Assembly (NCBI GenBank): GCA_011032825.1
Contig: JAADJZ010000011.1
Coordinates: 186,001 to 250,000 of the forward strand
Direction: 5' to 3'
DNA: 64,000 nt
DNA from: Massariosphaeria phaeospora
Lineage: Eukaryota > Ascomycota > Dothideomycetes > Pleosporales
Translations under genes and position numbers: made by a program
Shown here: positions 35,177-46,096 of the stretch, in pieces
How positions within the stretch are numbered: the stretch's first letter is position 1
Layout of the letters: each line of letters begins with the position of its first letter
Notes under the pieces: model-generated
Databases searched by the model: none
What the model was told of the DNA's origin: nothing
What the model saw: only the letters and a program-made list of their open reading frames with translations

Positions 35177-36986
35177 CTAGTCTTCGCCACCACCACCAAT
35201 AGGGCCAGAAGCTTGTTTCGCCGCCTTCGCAGCGACTATGTCATCGACCCTCAACAGGAGACAGGCACTCTCCACGGCCGTCTTGACACTCTGTTCTTTG
35301 ACGGCTAGCGGCTCCCAAACACCGAACTGTCGCATGTCCACGACCTTTCCGGCATCACCGTCTATACCCCACGAGCTACCACTCTCCTTCCCATCCTCGT
35401 AACCTTCGGCGTGTTTTGCTCGAAGCTGAGTGAGGATCTTAATCGGACTGTTTCCTGAGTTCTGAATAAGCGTGCGAGGGATGACTTCCATGGCTTCGGC
35501 GATGGCTTTATAAGGCCATTGCGCAACTCCTTCAATCAGCTTTCCCCTCCTCTCCAACCCGACTGCAACTGCCATTTCAGTTGCACCGCCGCCTGGGCAA
35601 AGCTTCGGATTCCAGATTACATTCCTAGCAACACCCATAGCGTCATGCAGATTTCGCTCGACTTCGTTCAAGATATCTTTTGAAGGACCTCTGAGCAGGA
35701 TCGTGCAGGCTTTGGGATCTTTGCATTCAGTAAGGAACGTGAAATACTCGTCACCAATCTTGGAGATTTCGAAAAGGCCACATTGAGTGCCAATGTCAGA
35801 TCCGGTAGCGGAGAAGACGGAATTGATGATTGTGGCGCCCGTAGCCCGTGCGACACGGTTGTTGTCTGTTTTCCGGACTCGTCGAATGGCTGTGATATCG
35901 TGCTTCACGAGGAAATGTTGTGCCAAATCTACGATCATTAGTTAGACGTCAGCCAGCCATTTAGTCCAAATAAATATCAACGTACCACTGACTCCCTTCT
36001 CTGTTATCACCAGGTCGGGCTTCAGCGCAATGATGGCGTCGCACATTGCCTTGACCTGCTCTTCTTCAATCTGCAACACCCGATTCCAATCCTCCTCTTT
36101 GCTGATTTCAATGTTGGTCTGGCTCTCTCCCTTCTTGTACTCCAGGGAGCAGTCGAGAAGCATCACCCTGGGGTTCTCGATTCTCCGCCTCATTTTGGGA
36201 TGCGTGATGTCTTTGTTCAGCATGACACCGTCCAATACCTGGCTGTCCTCGATTTCACCTCCGGGGATCTTCTCAATGCGGGCGTAGCGCTTGATGTCCA
36301 CCTCCTTCTTCCCATTGCCAATATCCATGGAAACCGTTCGAACAGCTTTGAGCGCTAGGTTGCACATCAATTCTGACCACCGCGAGACGAACTTTGTGCC
36401 AATCGAAGCGCTGATGAGCTGATACATGGCCTTGTCGTTGTTGATGTCCACATCGATTGCTACCTCGTCGATGATTTCGAGGGCATCGGCCAAGGCACGC
36501 TTGAAGGCTTGGATAATGACGACTGGGTGGATATTGCGCTCGAGCTGCGGAAGCGCTTGCGCCAGGATCTCACCGGCTATGCTGGATTAGAAGGCACCAC
36601 AGAAGAGGTGTTGTTCAGACACAGTACCTAGTATTATGACCGTCGTTGTGCCGTCGCCGACTTCCTCATCCTGCGTCCGACTCAGTTCGATCATGCTCTT
36701 TGCTGCTGGATGTGCGACTTCGATTTCTCGCAGGATGGCGTGGCCGTCGTTGGTGAGCACGATGCCGCCCATGGGGTCTAGCAACATCTTGAGCATTGCT
36801 TTGGGCCCTAGACATGATCGAATAATGTCTGCGACCGTCTTCGCTGCTGTGATGTTCGACACCTGAGCTTTGCGTCCAAACTGCCGCTCCCCACCTGGCG
36901 TCTGGGTGTCTGTGCTGCTGTTAGCGACCTGCCCACAGCTGCGAGTGTGCTGATGACATACTCATAACCACGACTGGGGCCTGCAT
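35177..36986 (-). CDS. CCT3: T-complex protein 1 subunit gamma (chaperonin CCT3)
   Basis: One of eight subunits of the cytosolic TRiC/CCT chaperonin that folds actin and tubulin. Four exons (36986-36962, 36909-36628, 36576-35986, 35928-35177) give 549 aa. The first exon is only 25 nt (MQAPVVVM + 1 nt), a typical gamma-subunit start. Group II chaperonin signatures are DIIRSCLGPKAMLKMLLDPMGGIVLTNDGHAILREI, the ATPase motif GDGTTTVIILAGE, and the C-terminal QFGVWEPLAVKEQSVKTAVESACLLLRVDDIVAAK. The gamma-specific segment LLDCSLEYKKGESQTNIEI is present. The tail ends in the usual Gly-rich, acidic stretch (GPIGGGGED). Arp1 nearby belongs to the actin fold, but proximity is probably chance. Confidence 0.96.
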
Positions 36987-37663
36987 CGTGCAGTGTGTGA
37001 TCTGGTTGTCCTGAAAGTGCAATGGCGTAGGCAAATGCGTGTGTGTGAATGTCCAGCCTCCCTAAGTCAATGCCCGCAGCTACCTAGATACTCCACCAAA
37101 AAAAAGCGTCGGGGGCCGCCCAAATGCTTTTCCGGCCCGAGGATCTTCCGGCGCGGAACTTGCCGTCGATCGGACCCTTACATCGGCCGCACGCTTGGCA
37201 AGGGATCGCCTGCCAGATCCGGTCTGGCCGCAGTGGGGCGGTTACGCTAATCCAGGTCGAGCATCGGCGTGGTTTAGCGTGCATTCTGCCCGCGTCTCCC
37301 CAGCCTCTCTCGGGATCCAGCGCGGACGGGAGCTTACAAGAGAGCCCTCTCGCGCCCTCAATCCATCCCTCCTTCACCTCACTTCATTGCGCTCAGCTGT
37401 CGCCGCACTCAGCCTTCCACCGAATTCCCACCTGCAGCCCTTGTTGTACCTCGTTCCGACTCTATCACCCTCTTGATCCATCTCATCTATCGTCAACTTT
37501 ACTACGTCGCGCCCCCACCTTTACTGCCCTCTGCATCTTAATCACACCTTGCTGTCGCTTCTAGGTGAATTTGACTGGCTAGCGCAAGCTGTTCGCTCAT
37601 CGCATTAGACCTCTGTATCACTTGAAAATCCACCCTTCTTAATCCACTAAACACGCAGTAGCC
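36987..37663. promoter_or_regulatory. divergent promoter of CCT3 and the 308-aa protein gene
   Basis: 677 bp with long C/T-rich stretches on the plus strand before 37664 (a fungal promoter/leader pattern). No supported gene. Confidence 0.5.
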
Positions 37664-38590
37664 ATGGGTCTCAACTACTACGCCTCGTCGCCAACCGTCG
37701 TCCTGCATCCGCAGCGGCCTCACGATTACTCCCCTCACCAGCGTTCGCTTTCGCCATCAGCCATGGGCAGCTTTCGCCCCAAATACCCCACCCCACCATC
37801 GCTCAACTATCTAGCTGCTGTATCCAATGCCACAGCTGGGCGTAAACGATCCATCACCGACGTCGACGACCCTGAAGAGAATGCGCCAGTTGGTTCGGTC
37901 GTCGCTCAGTTACCCGCAAAACCCAAGCCGGAACCAATATACGGCCCGGGCATGACACTAATCTATCCCGACGAGCCTGGCTTTAGTATCGCCGCCGAAT
38001 CGCAAACCGGCACATGGTGTGAAGAGAAGAATGAAAAGGAAGACAAGGCCGAACCTGTCCGTCCGATTGCCGTCTCGCGCAAGTCGCAACGTGTCGATTC
38101 AGCCAGCAATATCACCATACCGTCGCTAAATGACATGCCAACTCAAAAGACCGAGAACATCATTGACGAGAACGGCAACACGATCGACACACTCATCACG
38201 TCGCTCGGAGTGGGCTGGAAGAACGTCATGACCAACCCTTCATTACGCGACGCTGCGCGAGCATACTCACGCGTCATTGAGAATCACTTTGACCTTAGCG
38301 ACGCCCTGGTCATGCTCGAGAAGGAGGCCTTGGGCGCATACCTCGTACGCGCCAAACAGCACGGCGTCCAGGGTTTCTGGCTCTTTTCCGACAGCTTCCA
38401 GTGGTGTCAGCTTGTGGGCTGGTCACTTCAACGGACTATCCAGAATGTCACAGCTGGGCCCATTCCAAAGGTTGAGGGGGATCGAATAGTCGCCCGTCAA
38501 CGGTCTCCCTCATCCGAACCCATCACTCCGCCTTCTCTGGATATCACTATGCCCATCACTGTTGCCGATGTCGACGCGATGGAATTGTGA
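37664..38590 (+). CDS. uncharacterised fungal protein, 308 aa
   Basis: I do not recognise this protein. Intronless, with start MGLNYYASSPTVVLHPQRPH in a good context (GCCATGG). The N-terminal ~150 residues are Pro/Ser-rich and look disordered, containing GRKRSITDVDDPEE and GPGMTLIYPDEPGFSI. The rest is helical and better ordered: TLITSLGVGWKNVMTNPSLRDAARAYSRVIENHFDLSDALVMLEKEALGAYLVRAKQHGVQGFWLFSDSFQWCQLVGWSL. There are no membrane segments, zinc ligands or catalytic motifs. The basic GRKRS patch could be a nuclear-localisation signal. Coding bias and a long uninterrupted frame make it real. Confidence 0.75.
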   Translation: MGLNYYASSPTVVLHPQRPHDYSPHQRSLSPSAMGSFRPKYPTPPSLNYLAAVSNATAGRKRSITDVDDPEENAPVGSVVAQLPAKPKPEPIYGPGMTLIYPDEPGFSIAAESQTGTWCEEKNEKEDKAEPVRPIAVSRKSQRVDSASNITIPSLNDMPTQKTENIIDENGNTIDTLITSLGVGWKNVMTNPSLRDAARAYSRVIENHFDLSDALVMLEKEALGAYLVRAKQHGVQGFWLFSDSFQWCQLVGWSLQRTIQNVTAGPIPKVEGDRIVARQRSPSSEPITPPSLDITMPITVADVDAMEL

Positions 38591-40044
38591 TCAATTTCGT
38601 TCACCTCCCCAGCCCTCTCCCTGGCTTCTCACCTACCATGTACGGCATCAAACCGATTCGATTATTCTTCACAGCTGCATTCATCTACGGTACTTTGGCG
38701 ATCTGGACTTTCTCCTTCAGGGACTCGGCGTTGGATGGTGGATCCGGACCGGCTCACTGGCGGTGGACTTGACTGACCAGTGAGTGTATTGTAGTCCTGC
38801 ATTCCCGATGCAATGACTTGATCGCCCCCATATGCGATCGCAATGCATCTATCACGTCCTAAATAAAATCCCAATTAACTACACACAATTAGAAACAAAT
38901 ATATTTTACAAAGGTTTTCGAGCCTTGCGCCTGTGATCTTTCGACTCTTGATTGATCTTGATTAAGTTGTTGTGTTGGGGAAAACACGAAAACCTCACGC
39001 AGTCGCATCAGCGTTCATCACTAAAACCGAACAACACAACAAGTATTATAGTACTTCGTCGCTGTGTGTACTTATAGCATAACCTAATCGCGCATACATG
39101 ATGTACTACTTAGAAGGCGAAAGGCTCGGTTTTACGACGTGGGGATTGTATCTACATGTGGGGCCGTGTTATAAGCAAGTGCTATCTGTCAAGCTCTTTG
39201 ATGTACCAAATTTACAACACAGAAACTCGTTGACCTTGTAGCTAAATGGGCTATTTGTGATACTGTGGTGTATAAGTAGGGACCCAAGGCAGCGAGTCTG
39301 GTAAAAGTGACAAATAGCTGGTTCCAACAGCAGGAATCTTGGACGCAGATAAGTATATGATCATATCCATTACTCGGACTTCCGTTAAGGCCATCCCATA
39401 TTCAGGGCACATGAGCCAGTTTCCGAGTCCCGACATAGGTCATTGCTGATCGAGACTGGTTTTACTCACCCTCTTTCGCACTCGTATCCCCACGAAGAGA
39501 ATCGCATAGTCTGCCAATTGTATCAATTTCTGATTAACCGTTAATCATATGCGCTTGCAATGTCTACGACCCGTCAACCTTTATAACTTACGAGGATGGG
39601 GAACCATATACACAAACGGACCTCTCGGCGCACACTGATAACTAATGGAACTTGTTGCGGGAGCACGCGAAACCGTTTGATACAGGGGATCCTATTATCC
39701 TTCTTGACGCTGTTGAGATATAGAAGATTTGAATGGGCATAGGTTGTTGTCATGCTTAGAAACATCAATTTTGCACAATACCTGACGGATAACACGCCTT
39801 GTCTATAGTTCAGCGCATCTGATTTGATTCCTAGCGTTTTCCGCCTTTGTCTTTCACTCTTGGGCTATAGTCTGCCAAGCCTGGTCCCCTTCTACGAGGC
39901 AGTCGCGCCTTCCCTCTATGTAGGCAGCGGCACCTGCACTATTGCCAAGAAGTCTTGACGCTTTCACCTGGTCACCGTCTTCTCTCAATTTCCCCACCAC
40001 TCCCACTGGACCTTTTCGACAGCTTCAAACAAAGCGTCGGCATC
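38591..40044. other. intergenic region, nothing recognised
   Basis: 1.45 kb, moderately AT-rich in the middle (38,870-39,860). Short frames on both strands lack support. The last ~150 bases are pyrimidine-rich and form the promoter of the zinc-finger gene. Confidence 0.5.
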
Positions 40045-41201
40045 ATGGACGGGGACAACGCGCCAAAATACCGCTTAGGTGAGTCAGCAAACTCATTGCT
40101 GAATGGTCTTAACCTGTGACAGAGCATTCAGTGACCAACAAAGCTGGTTGCCAACAGGTTGCTTGCAAGAGAGCGGGGGTGAAGATCGCAAAGGGCGAGC
40201 TTCGGTGGGGTACGAACGTGTTCTTCGAGCCAGACCAGAAATACATCATACAGTGGCGACACTGGTGAGTCTTGTAGTAGTTCTCAAATTCATGGCTCCA
40301 CCAGGTATATGCGATAGAACGAACTGTCCGCTAACGTCGACCTAGGGGTTGCGTGACTCCGCAGCAGCTCAGAGCGGTCAAACAACTAGTCAGCGACAAA
40401 GTCGAGGATATTCCAGGGTATGGCCGGATCAGCACCGAAAGCCAAGAACAGGTCCGTCAGGCATTCGAAGAGGGTAGGGTCCCAGACAAAGACTTCAAGG
40501 ACGTCCGTGAAGATCTCGCCAAGTTCGCACCACGCACCTATGGAGAAATAACAAACGCGGTTGGATACAAGGTAGATATAGCGAGTCGAGCCGCTGGATG
40601 TCGGAACTCTGCGTGCAAAGACAAAGGTGTCAAGATTGCAAAAGGCGAATTGAGACTGGGAATCGCAACCCCCTTCGATGATGATCATGAGATCTGGGTG
40701 TACACGCATTGGTAGGTGCCACGGCCGAACCTGTGCACCGTCCTCCCGATGCTCTACTCACACTGTTACAGGGGCTGTATCTCACGGTTCGATCTTACGG
40801 CAGCCCAGAAGTGCTTGGAGGAAGAGTGCTTGGGGGGATTCGAAGCACTGCCGGAAGAGTACAAGGCAGCTGTTGTCGATGCTTTCAAGTCAGGCGAAGC
40901 AGTCCAGCCATCAAAACAGCAACCTGACGCGGCCCCGAGGTCAACGAAGGCCAGAGTTACAAAGAAGAGGAAGGATGGTGCAGGCACAGGTACAGGCACA
41001 GACAATGACAATGACAATGACACGGGTTCTCTCGGTGTCGACGCTGCAGAAGAAGAGATGCCTGGGCTAGAGAAAGCGACGGGCAAGCGCACTGCGAGGG
41101 AGCTCGAGGCTCAGGATGAGAAAGAAGACGGCCCTACTAAGAAGAAGCGAGGTCGGCGGACCAAGAAGGCGGCCGCTGGGCTAGACAGCGCAGCCGACTA
41201 A
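40045..41201 (+). CDS. protein with two PARP-type zinc fingers
   Basis: Four exons (40045-40078, 40123-40264, 40346-40711, 40772-41201) give 323 aa. Two similar finger units are visible: AGCQQVACKRAGVKIAKGELRWG...WRHWGCVTP and AGCRNSACKDKGVKIAKGELRLG...YTHWGCISRFDL. Each has two Cys near the start and H-x2-C at the end, the PARP-type C-C-H-C finger that recognises DNA breaks or unusual DNA ends. Each is interrupted by an intron at the same W/G position. The C-terminal ~120 residues are Lys/Asp-rich with GTGTGTDNDNDNDTG and KKKRGRRTKK, a nuclear-localisation-type tail. No ADP-ribosyltransferase or ligase domain is present, so it is probably a DNA-binding accessory protein. Confidence 0.83.
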
Positions 41202-41545
41202 GAGTGTCTGAGGGAGATGGACAAGATCCGTAGCGTAGATATGGACGGTGAATAACAGTCCACCGTTAAAACGTGCCGCAACGCTGAGCTAGAACTGCTG
41301 CAGCACTACTACTTGTAACTCCCATCGGGCGTACCTCGGCCCGGGCCCGGCCTGTCTGTGCCGCCTGGCCTGTCGCAAGCTGTCCACTTCGTACTGCGCA
41401 CATGCTCATTCCACTCCCCCGCCGCCGCGTCAAGGTGGAAACAGACAACAGCACGCGTGGAACCTGGCGAGCAGCTTCACCGTCCATCGTCCACCGTCCA
41501 CCGTCCACACGGCGCTCGAAGCTGCATCTCGCACCCCGCGCCACC
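41202..41545. promoter_or_regulatory. upstream region of the thioredoxin gene
   Basis: 344 bp, GC-rich. A CCACCGTCCA-type direct repeat (about 41485-41512) and CCACC just before the ATG are visible. Confidence 0.5.
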
Positions 41546-42196
41546 ATGACCAACAACATCGTCGCCGTGACGTCGGCCGCGCACTTCAACACGCTGCTCG
41601 CGCAGTCGACGTACACCATCGTCGACTTCTACGCCGACTGGTGCGGGCCGTGCAAGACCATCGCGCCCGTGTTCGCCGGCCTGGCCGACAAGGAGGCCAA
41701 GCCGGGCCGGGTGCAGTTCTGCAAGGTCGATGTCGACAGCCAGCAGGAAGTTGCGCGCAAGTACAGCGTGTCCGCGTACGTCTTTCCCGCCTTCTCTCTG
41801 CCACCCACCTCTCGTCGCTCGCCCCACTGACTCTGCACGCGCAGCATGCCCACCTTTCTCGTCCTCAAATCCGGCTCGGTCGTCGATACCATCCGCGGCG
41901 CCAACCCGTCGGCCCTGACCGCCGCCGTGCGTAAAGCCGTCAACGATGCCTCGTCAGGCCCCGCCAAGTCATCGGCCGCCTTCACCTCCAAGGGATACAC
42001 ACTCGGCTCGTCGACGCAGCCGAGCCAGGGCGTCAACGACAGTGCGCTTGCCGGCTTCGGTCGCATGCTCTCCGGGAACGGCGGGCTGGGAGATGTCGTT
42101 ATGAGATTCGTGGCCCTCTACCTGATCAGCCTGTTCACCTTTGATGCCTACCGGTCGGCCGAAGAGAGCCCTTTCAATGTCCGGGCTAGGCGGTGA
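41546..42196 (+). CDS. thioredoxin-domain protein with C-terminal hydrophobic segment
   Basis: Thiol-disulfide oxidoreductase. Two exons (41546-41775 and 41845-42196) give 193 aa. The thioredoxin fold covers residues 1-~105: [16 protein letters not shown] with the redox pair Cys33-Cys36, then [42 protein letters not shown] with the cis-Pro of MPTF. The intron splits the A of SAM. A Ser/Gly linker of about 40 residues follows, then a hydrophobic stretch ([22 protein letters not shown]) and a basic end. That stretch may anchor it to a membrane, unlike ordinary 105-residue cytosolic thioredoxins. No signal peptide. Confidence 0.88.
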
Positions 42197-42465
42197 GGAC
42201 TATCGAGCATGGTGGGAGGCGCATTCGGTTTTGGTCGTGCATCTAATACAGGCGTCTTGTTGTGGACCTGTCTTTGGTCCCTAGAGGGGGTTACGTGCCG
42301 AGTTGAATTGGAAGGGCTCACTTTACTGCGTATACTTGGCTCAAATGACAGATATTCCGAGAACGTTCCCACCTGGAGGGTACGCCTGCATAGTTGTAAT
42401 ACATGCTGTACTTCTACACTAAACACTCACACGACATGCGTCCAGCACATTTACCAGAACAGAGC

Positions 42466-44637
42466 CTATAACAACGCAAGCTGTAGCCCGATGGACACCG
42501 CGGCCAGGAGCAGTGCTGCTTTTACCGGAGTAGCCACTGCATTACCCTCAGAGCCGGGAGCTGGAGTGTTTGGACTTGAAGAGTTTCCACCACCAACACG
42601 ATTGAAGAATATCTCCGAACCATTTTCCGCCTTGTAGCCGATCAAAAGGAAATCCTTCGTGATAGCGGACCCGCTCATCAATATCATGCCTTGCTCCTTT
42701 GTACACGTCTCCAAAACATCCCAAACGTAGCAAAGTACAGGCTCTTCATCAAGGTGCAGCTCGGACTTTGTGAAAGCTGAGGCAAGACCGGTGGAGGAGT
42801 AGTTGGAGCTCGAGGCTTTGCCGGTAGCCACGTCGCTGTTGAACATGACGCGATTGAATATTTGGAGGGTGGTTTCAGGTTGATAAATCGCAGGCTCGTG
42901 GCCAGCTTGAAAGACACGGGAGAAAGACAGGTTCCCGTACTGACGCACCAGGCCTCCAACGTATGATGAGTTCGTCTCAATGTCGGCGTACCCCGCCTGT
43001 TTGAAAACAGAGGCCGTGTTCGATTGAATTGCCAGGCTAATAGCCTCGCCGCCCATCCAGTTGCATTGATAGTCCCTGTCGCCGTAGACTAGGGCCACCT
43101 TGACACCTTTATTGAGTAGGGTTCCGAGGTTCGATAGGCCGTTCCCACGCACAAAGTCGCCAGTGAGGTTGAAGCCTAGACGCAAGATTAGCCGGTATCC
43201 ATGATATCTAAGACTCTAAGGAAAATGGATGGTGTACCACTTGCGACAGGAACGGATTGTCCTGTGAAATTGAGCGGCACGCCGAGAGCCTTCTGAATAT
43301 CAGCGTCATTCAGATAGCCACCAGCCCACTTCGGCGGTAACGCTTCGGGGTGCAAAGGCGCAGCGATGTCAAACAGGTTTCGCTAGATGCTGTGTCAGAC
43401 GAAGATCAACAGGACATAGGACATAACCCACTTCTTTGGTGTAACCGGCATGCATTGTACCAAAGCAGTACATGAACGCATCCAAACAGGCTTTGTTAAC
43501 TTCGGGATTATTTCCGAGGCCTTCTGGGTCTTCTTCATCGGCCATTTTCCTGCATATTCCAGTCATGTTACGGCAGGTTCCTGAAGCGGCAACAGCAGAG
43601 AGATATTGCGTTTCGTTGATGGCTTTGAATCCGTACGTGTTGTTAAAGGCGAACTCGGGGTAGAACGGCATTTGAGTATCAATATCGACGCATGCATTGA
43701 GGAGACCGACGGTGTCTAGATGTAGCTGAACAGCCGCGCCAGTGAGCGTTCCATCGGCAATGCGGTCATTCTGTTGTTCGAAATAGCTGGCGACGACAGG
43801 CACCCAATGTCCACCGTATGACTGGCCCCAGATGCTGAACCTGTTGTCGTCTGATTGATATTTGGGAAATCTATCCGATCCATTAGCGGATAGAGAGGGA
43901 CCTCGATCGCATAGAAGACTTACTCTTGCATCCAAGCTTGCATGAAGTGCCACATGACCGGCGCCGCGGCTATAGTTGTATTCGGGGTTGCGTATTTCTT
44001 TTGCGAGGCAAATGTTCCCGTTAAGAAAGTGAGGTTGGTTTCAGGTACACCAGACGAGAAGTTCGCTGGCTTATAAGCAAAGGGCGTTGCTACTTCATCG
44101 ATGGTGCCGTTGGTTAGAGAATCGTAACTGAAGCCGACTTGCACGGGCTGGTCGATATACAACATGTTGACTTTGTCATTCCAGGACCAAGGGTTGAGTT
44201 CCGTAGATTTCGAATCGGACAACGCATAGCATGGCCCATTCTCACTCACTGCCGACGTAGTGGAGGGTACGCCTGGGCCACCTTGCAGCCAGACCGACAG
44301 CGGTGCGTTCTTCGCATCGTTCCGAGCTTCGAAGAACCAAAAGTACATGTGGCTTTCGTATTCCCTACTTTCCGCCGAGTTTGGTGGGAGGTGGACATAT
44401 CCACTGTAGGACCTGACGCCTTCGGTCGTCTCGCATATTTTTGTCTATCTAGCTGTAAGCGTCGATACATTTGTCAATGTATGCAAGTACTCTCACTTCT
44501 TTGTAGGAGATAGTGACACCGGGAAACTTGGTAGAGTTCAGGATGGATACGCCTTCCAATGCAGGGGGGAAAGATGATGCAGATGCAGCTATTGCCACAA
44601 GGGGAATGACCCAGGCAGTCCTTAGAGCGGATACCAT
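42466..44637 (-). CDS. secreted serine carboxypeptidase, peptidase family S10
   Basis: Removes C-terminal residues from peptides at acid pH, outside the cell or at the wall. Five exons (44637-44497, 44444-43924, 43870-43432, 43382-43238, 43175-42466) give 651 aa. The start MVSALRTAWVIPLVAIAASASS is a signal peptide. S10 marks are ICETTEGVRSYSGYVHLPP, WFFEARNDAKNAPLSVWLQGGPG, ENGPC, IDQPVQVGFSYD, nucleophile Ser in WGQSYGGHW, Asp in YGDRDYQCNWMGGE and His in FQAGHEPAIYQPE. The last motif differs from the usual AGHMVP. The Ser-rich stretch followed by a hydrophobic tail (AALLLAAVSIGLQLALL) suggests a GPI anchor. Many N-glycosylation sequons occur. It is the last gene before the AT-rich boundary. 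Confidence 0.92.
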
Positions 44638-44802
44638 GATGAAATAACTCAACTCCTCAACGGAAGAAATAATATCGATTGGTAGTGATTCAGGGGAGTC
44701 TGGAGCGTTTTCTGAGGAAACCGTATGCATTAATGTGCGCGGGTCATGAGCATATAAAGACTTCCCATTACTGTGAAACTCTTTCCCCTAAACTAATGTA
44801 AC

Positions 44803-44850
44803 ACCAGCCGAGCCGTACACCTGCCGAGCCGTACACCTGCCGAGCCGTGA
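44803..44850 (+). repeat. 2.8 x 16-bp tandem repeat at the isochore edge
   Basis: Units of TGCCGAGCCGTACACC follow one another immediately after a TA dinucleotide (44799-44800) and lie exactly where GC-balanced DNA gives way to AT-rich DNA. It may be the surviving terminal repeat of an element whose body is the AT-rich patch to its right. Confidence 0.6.
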
Positions 44851-45420
44851 TTTTTGGTAAGGAAATCTACAAAACACCGAAAAAACTAGACTTTAAACAT
44901 AAATTATAAGACAAAAATAGTGTATTATTGTATAAAAATAAGTTATAAAGATAAGCAAGAATAGGAGTAGTAACTAAAGCTATTTAATTAAAAAATAATT
45001 TGTAGGTAACTAATAAAGAATTATTTAGGTTACAAAATAGGCTATTTAAGCTAATTTTAGTAAGATTTAGCTAGTATACAGCTTAGCTACTATTACAATA
45101 GTCTAGTAGCTAGGTAATTCTAGAGAATTACTAAAAGCTAGAATAGAAACGCAAGAGAATACAAGATAATAGCTATAGATAGCCAAGAAACTAGTTTTAC
45201 TAAATGCTAAGAGAATTGAAAGCGTTAATATCTACTTAGGTAGAAGTGCTAATTAATTATATAAATAGTTTAGATACGCTATAAGTTAATAGATTAACTA
45301 AATTATTATTTACTAATTAAAGAACTATAATTACTTATAGTTACGCTATAACCTACTATACACGCTAAATAATAAAATAGTTAAGAAACCAAAGCGTCTT
45401 ACATAGCTTCTAGCTTCTAG
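44851..45420. mobile_element. AT-rich, RIP-like relic of unknown type
   Basis: About 570 bp of strongly AT-biased sequence with almost no CC or GG, sharply different from both flanks. No protein remnant is readable. Probably a heavily mutated transposon fragment. Confidence 0.5.
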
Positions 45421-46096
45421 GGGGAAAAGTTTTGTAGTGCATCTTAGGAGATTAAGAGAGGGTATCCCGCACGAGTATACTAAGGACGGGCGCTCGAGCA
45501 TGATGCTGTCCACCGAGCGAATGGCATTTTGTTAGGGTAGAGTTGGCCCGACTTGAAACAACCGTACGGTAGTGATGCGGGTGATGTTGTTGGTCCGACC
45601 GTATGTGTCGTGCACCGGTCGGAGGTCGGGTGGATGTGGACCGCATCACTCGGCACTAGCCAGATGTGGCCCCACGACCACTTCAAGGATTCTCGCTCCA
45701 TCCCATCGGCATCCCTCGCCACCTGCAGGTCTGGGCGTCTAGGCAGTTACAGAAGCCGCGCCCGTGAACTTGATATGCGGCGGCTTGCTTTCCGTCTGGG
45801 ACCACACTGGATGGAACATAAAGGCAGTCCGTAGAGTATGTGCAACAAGCAGAGCACTTTACAAGAATTGGAGGGATAGACAGACCAAGAGACTGGCACC
45901 ATGTAAATGGATCCCGGACTCCAATGAATGAATTCAATCGTGTGTTGTATTGGACTAGATGGGCAAACACTATCTTCCAAAGGACCTGCTTATGGAACCT
46001 CGCGCACGCTCACCGCACACATTATATGTTCCCACACGTATGGAGCACATCTTCTCCTTCGCAGTCTATTACTGTGGCGTCTACTATCAAGGGTAT
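45421..46096. other. GC-balanced intergenic segment
   Basis: Downstream flank of the DUF7029 gene. Open frames at 45480-45722 and 45553-45834 overlap on opposite strands and resemble nothing known. Its normal composition shows that it escaped the mutation seen on either side. Confidence 0.45.

Noticed and set aside
45480..45834. Overlapping open frames on both strands in the GC-balanced gap before the DUF7029 gene
   Set aside because: Each has a random-looking amino-acid pattern and lacks introns, motifs or a promoter context. Mutual overlap makes at least one spurious.
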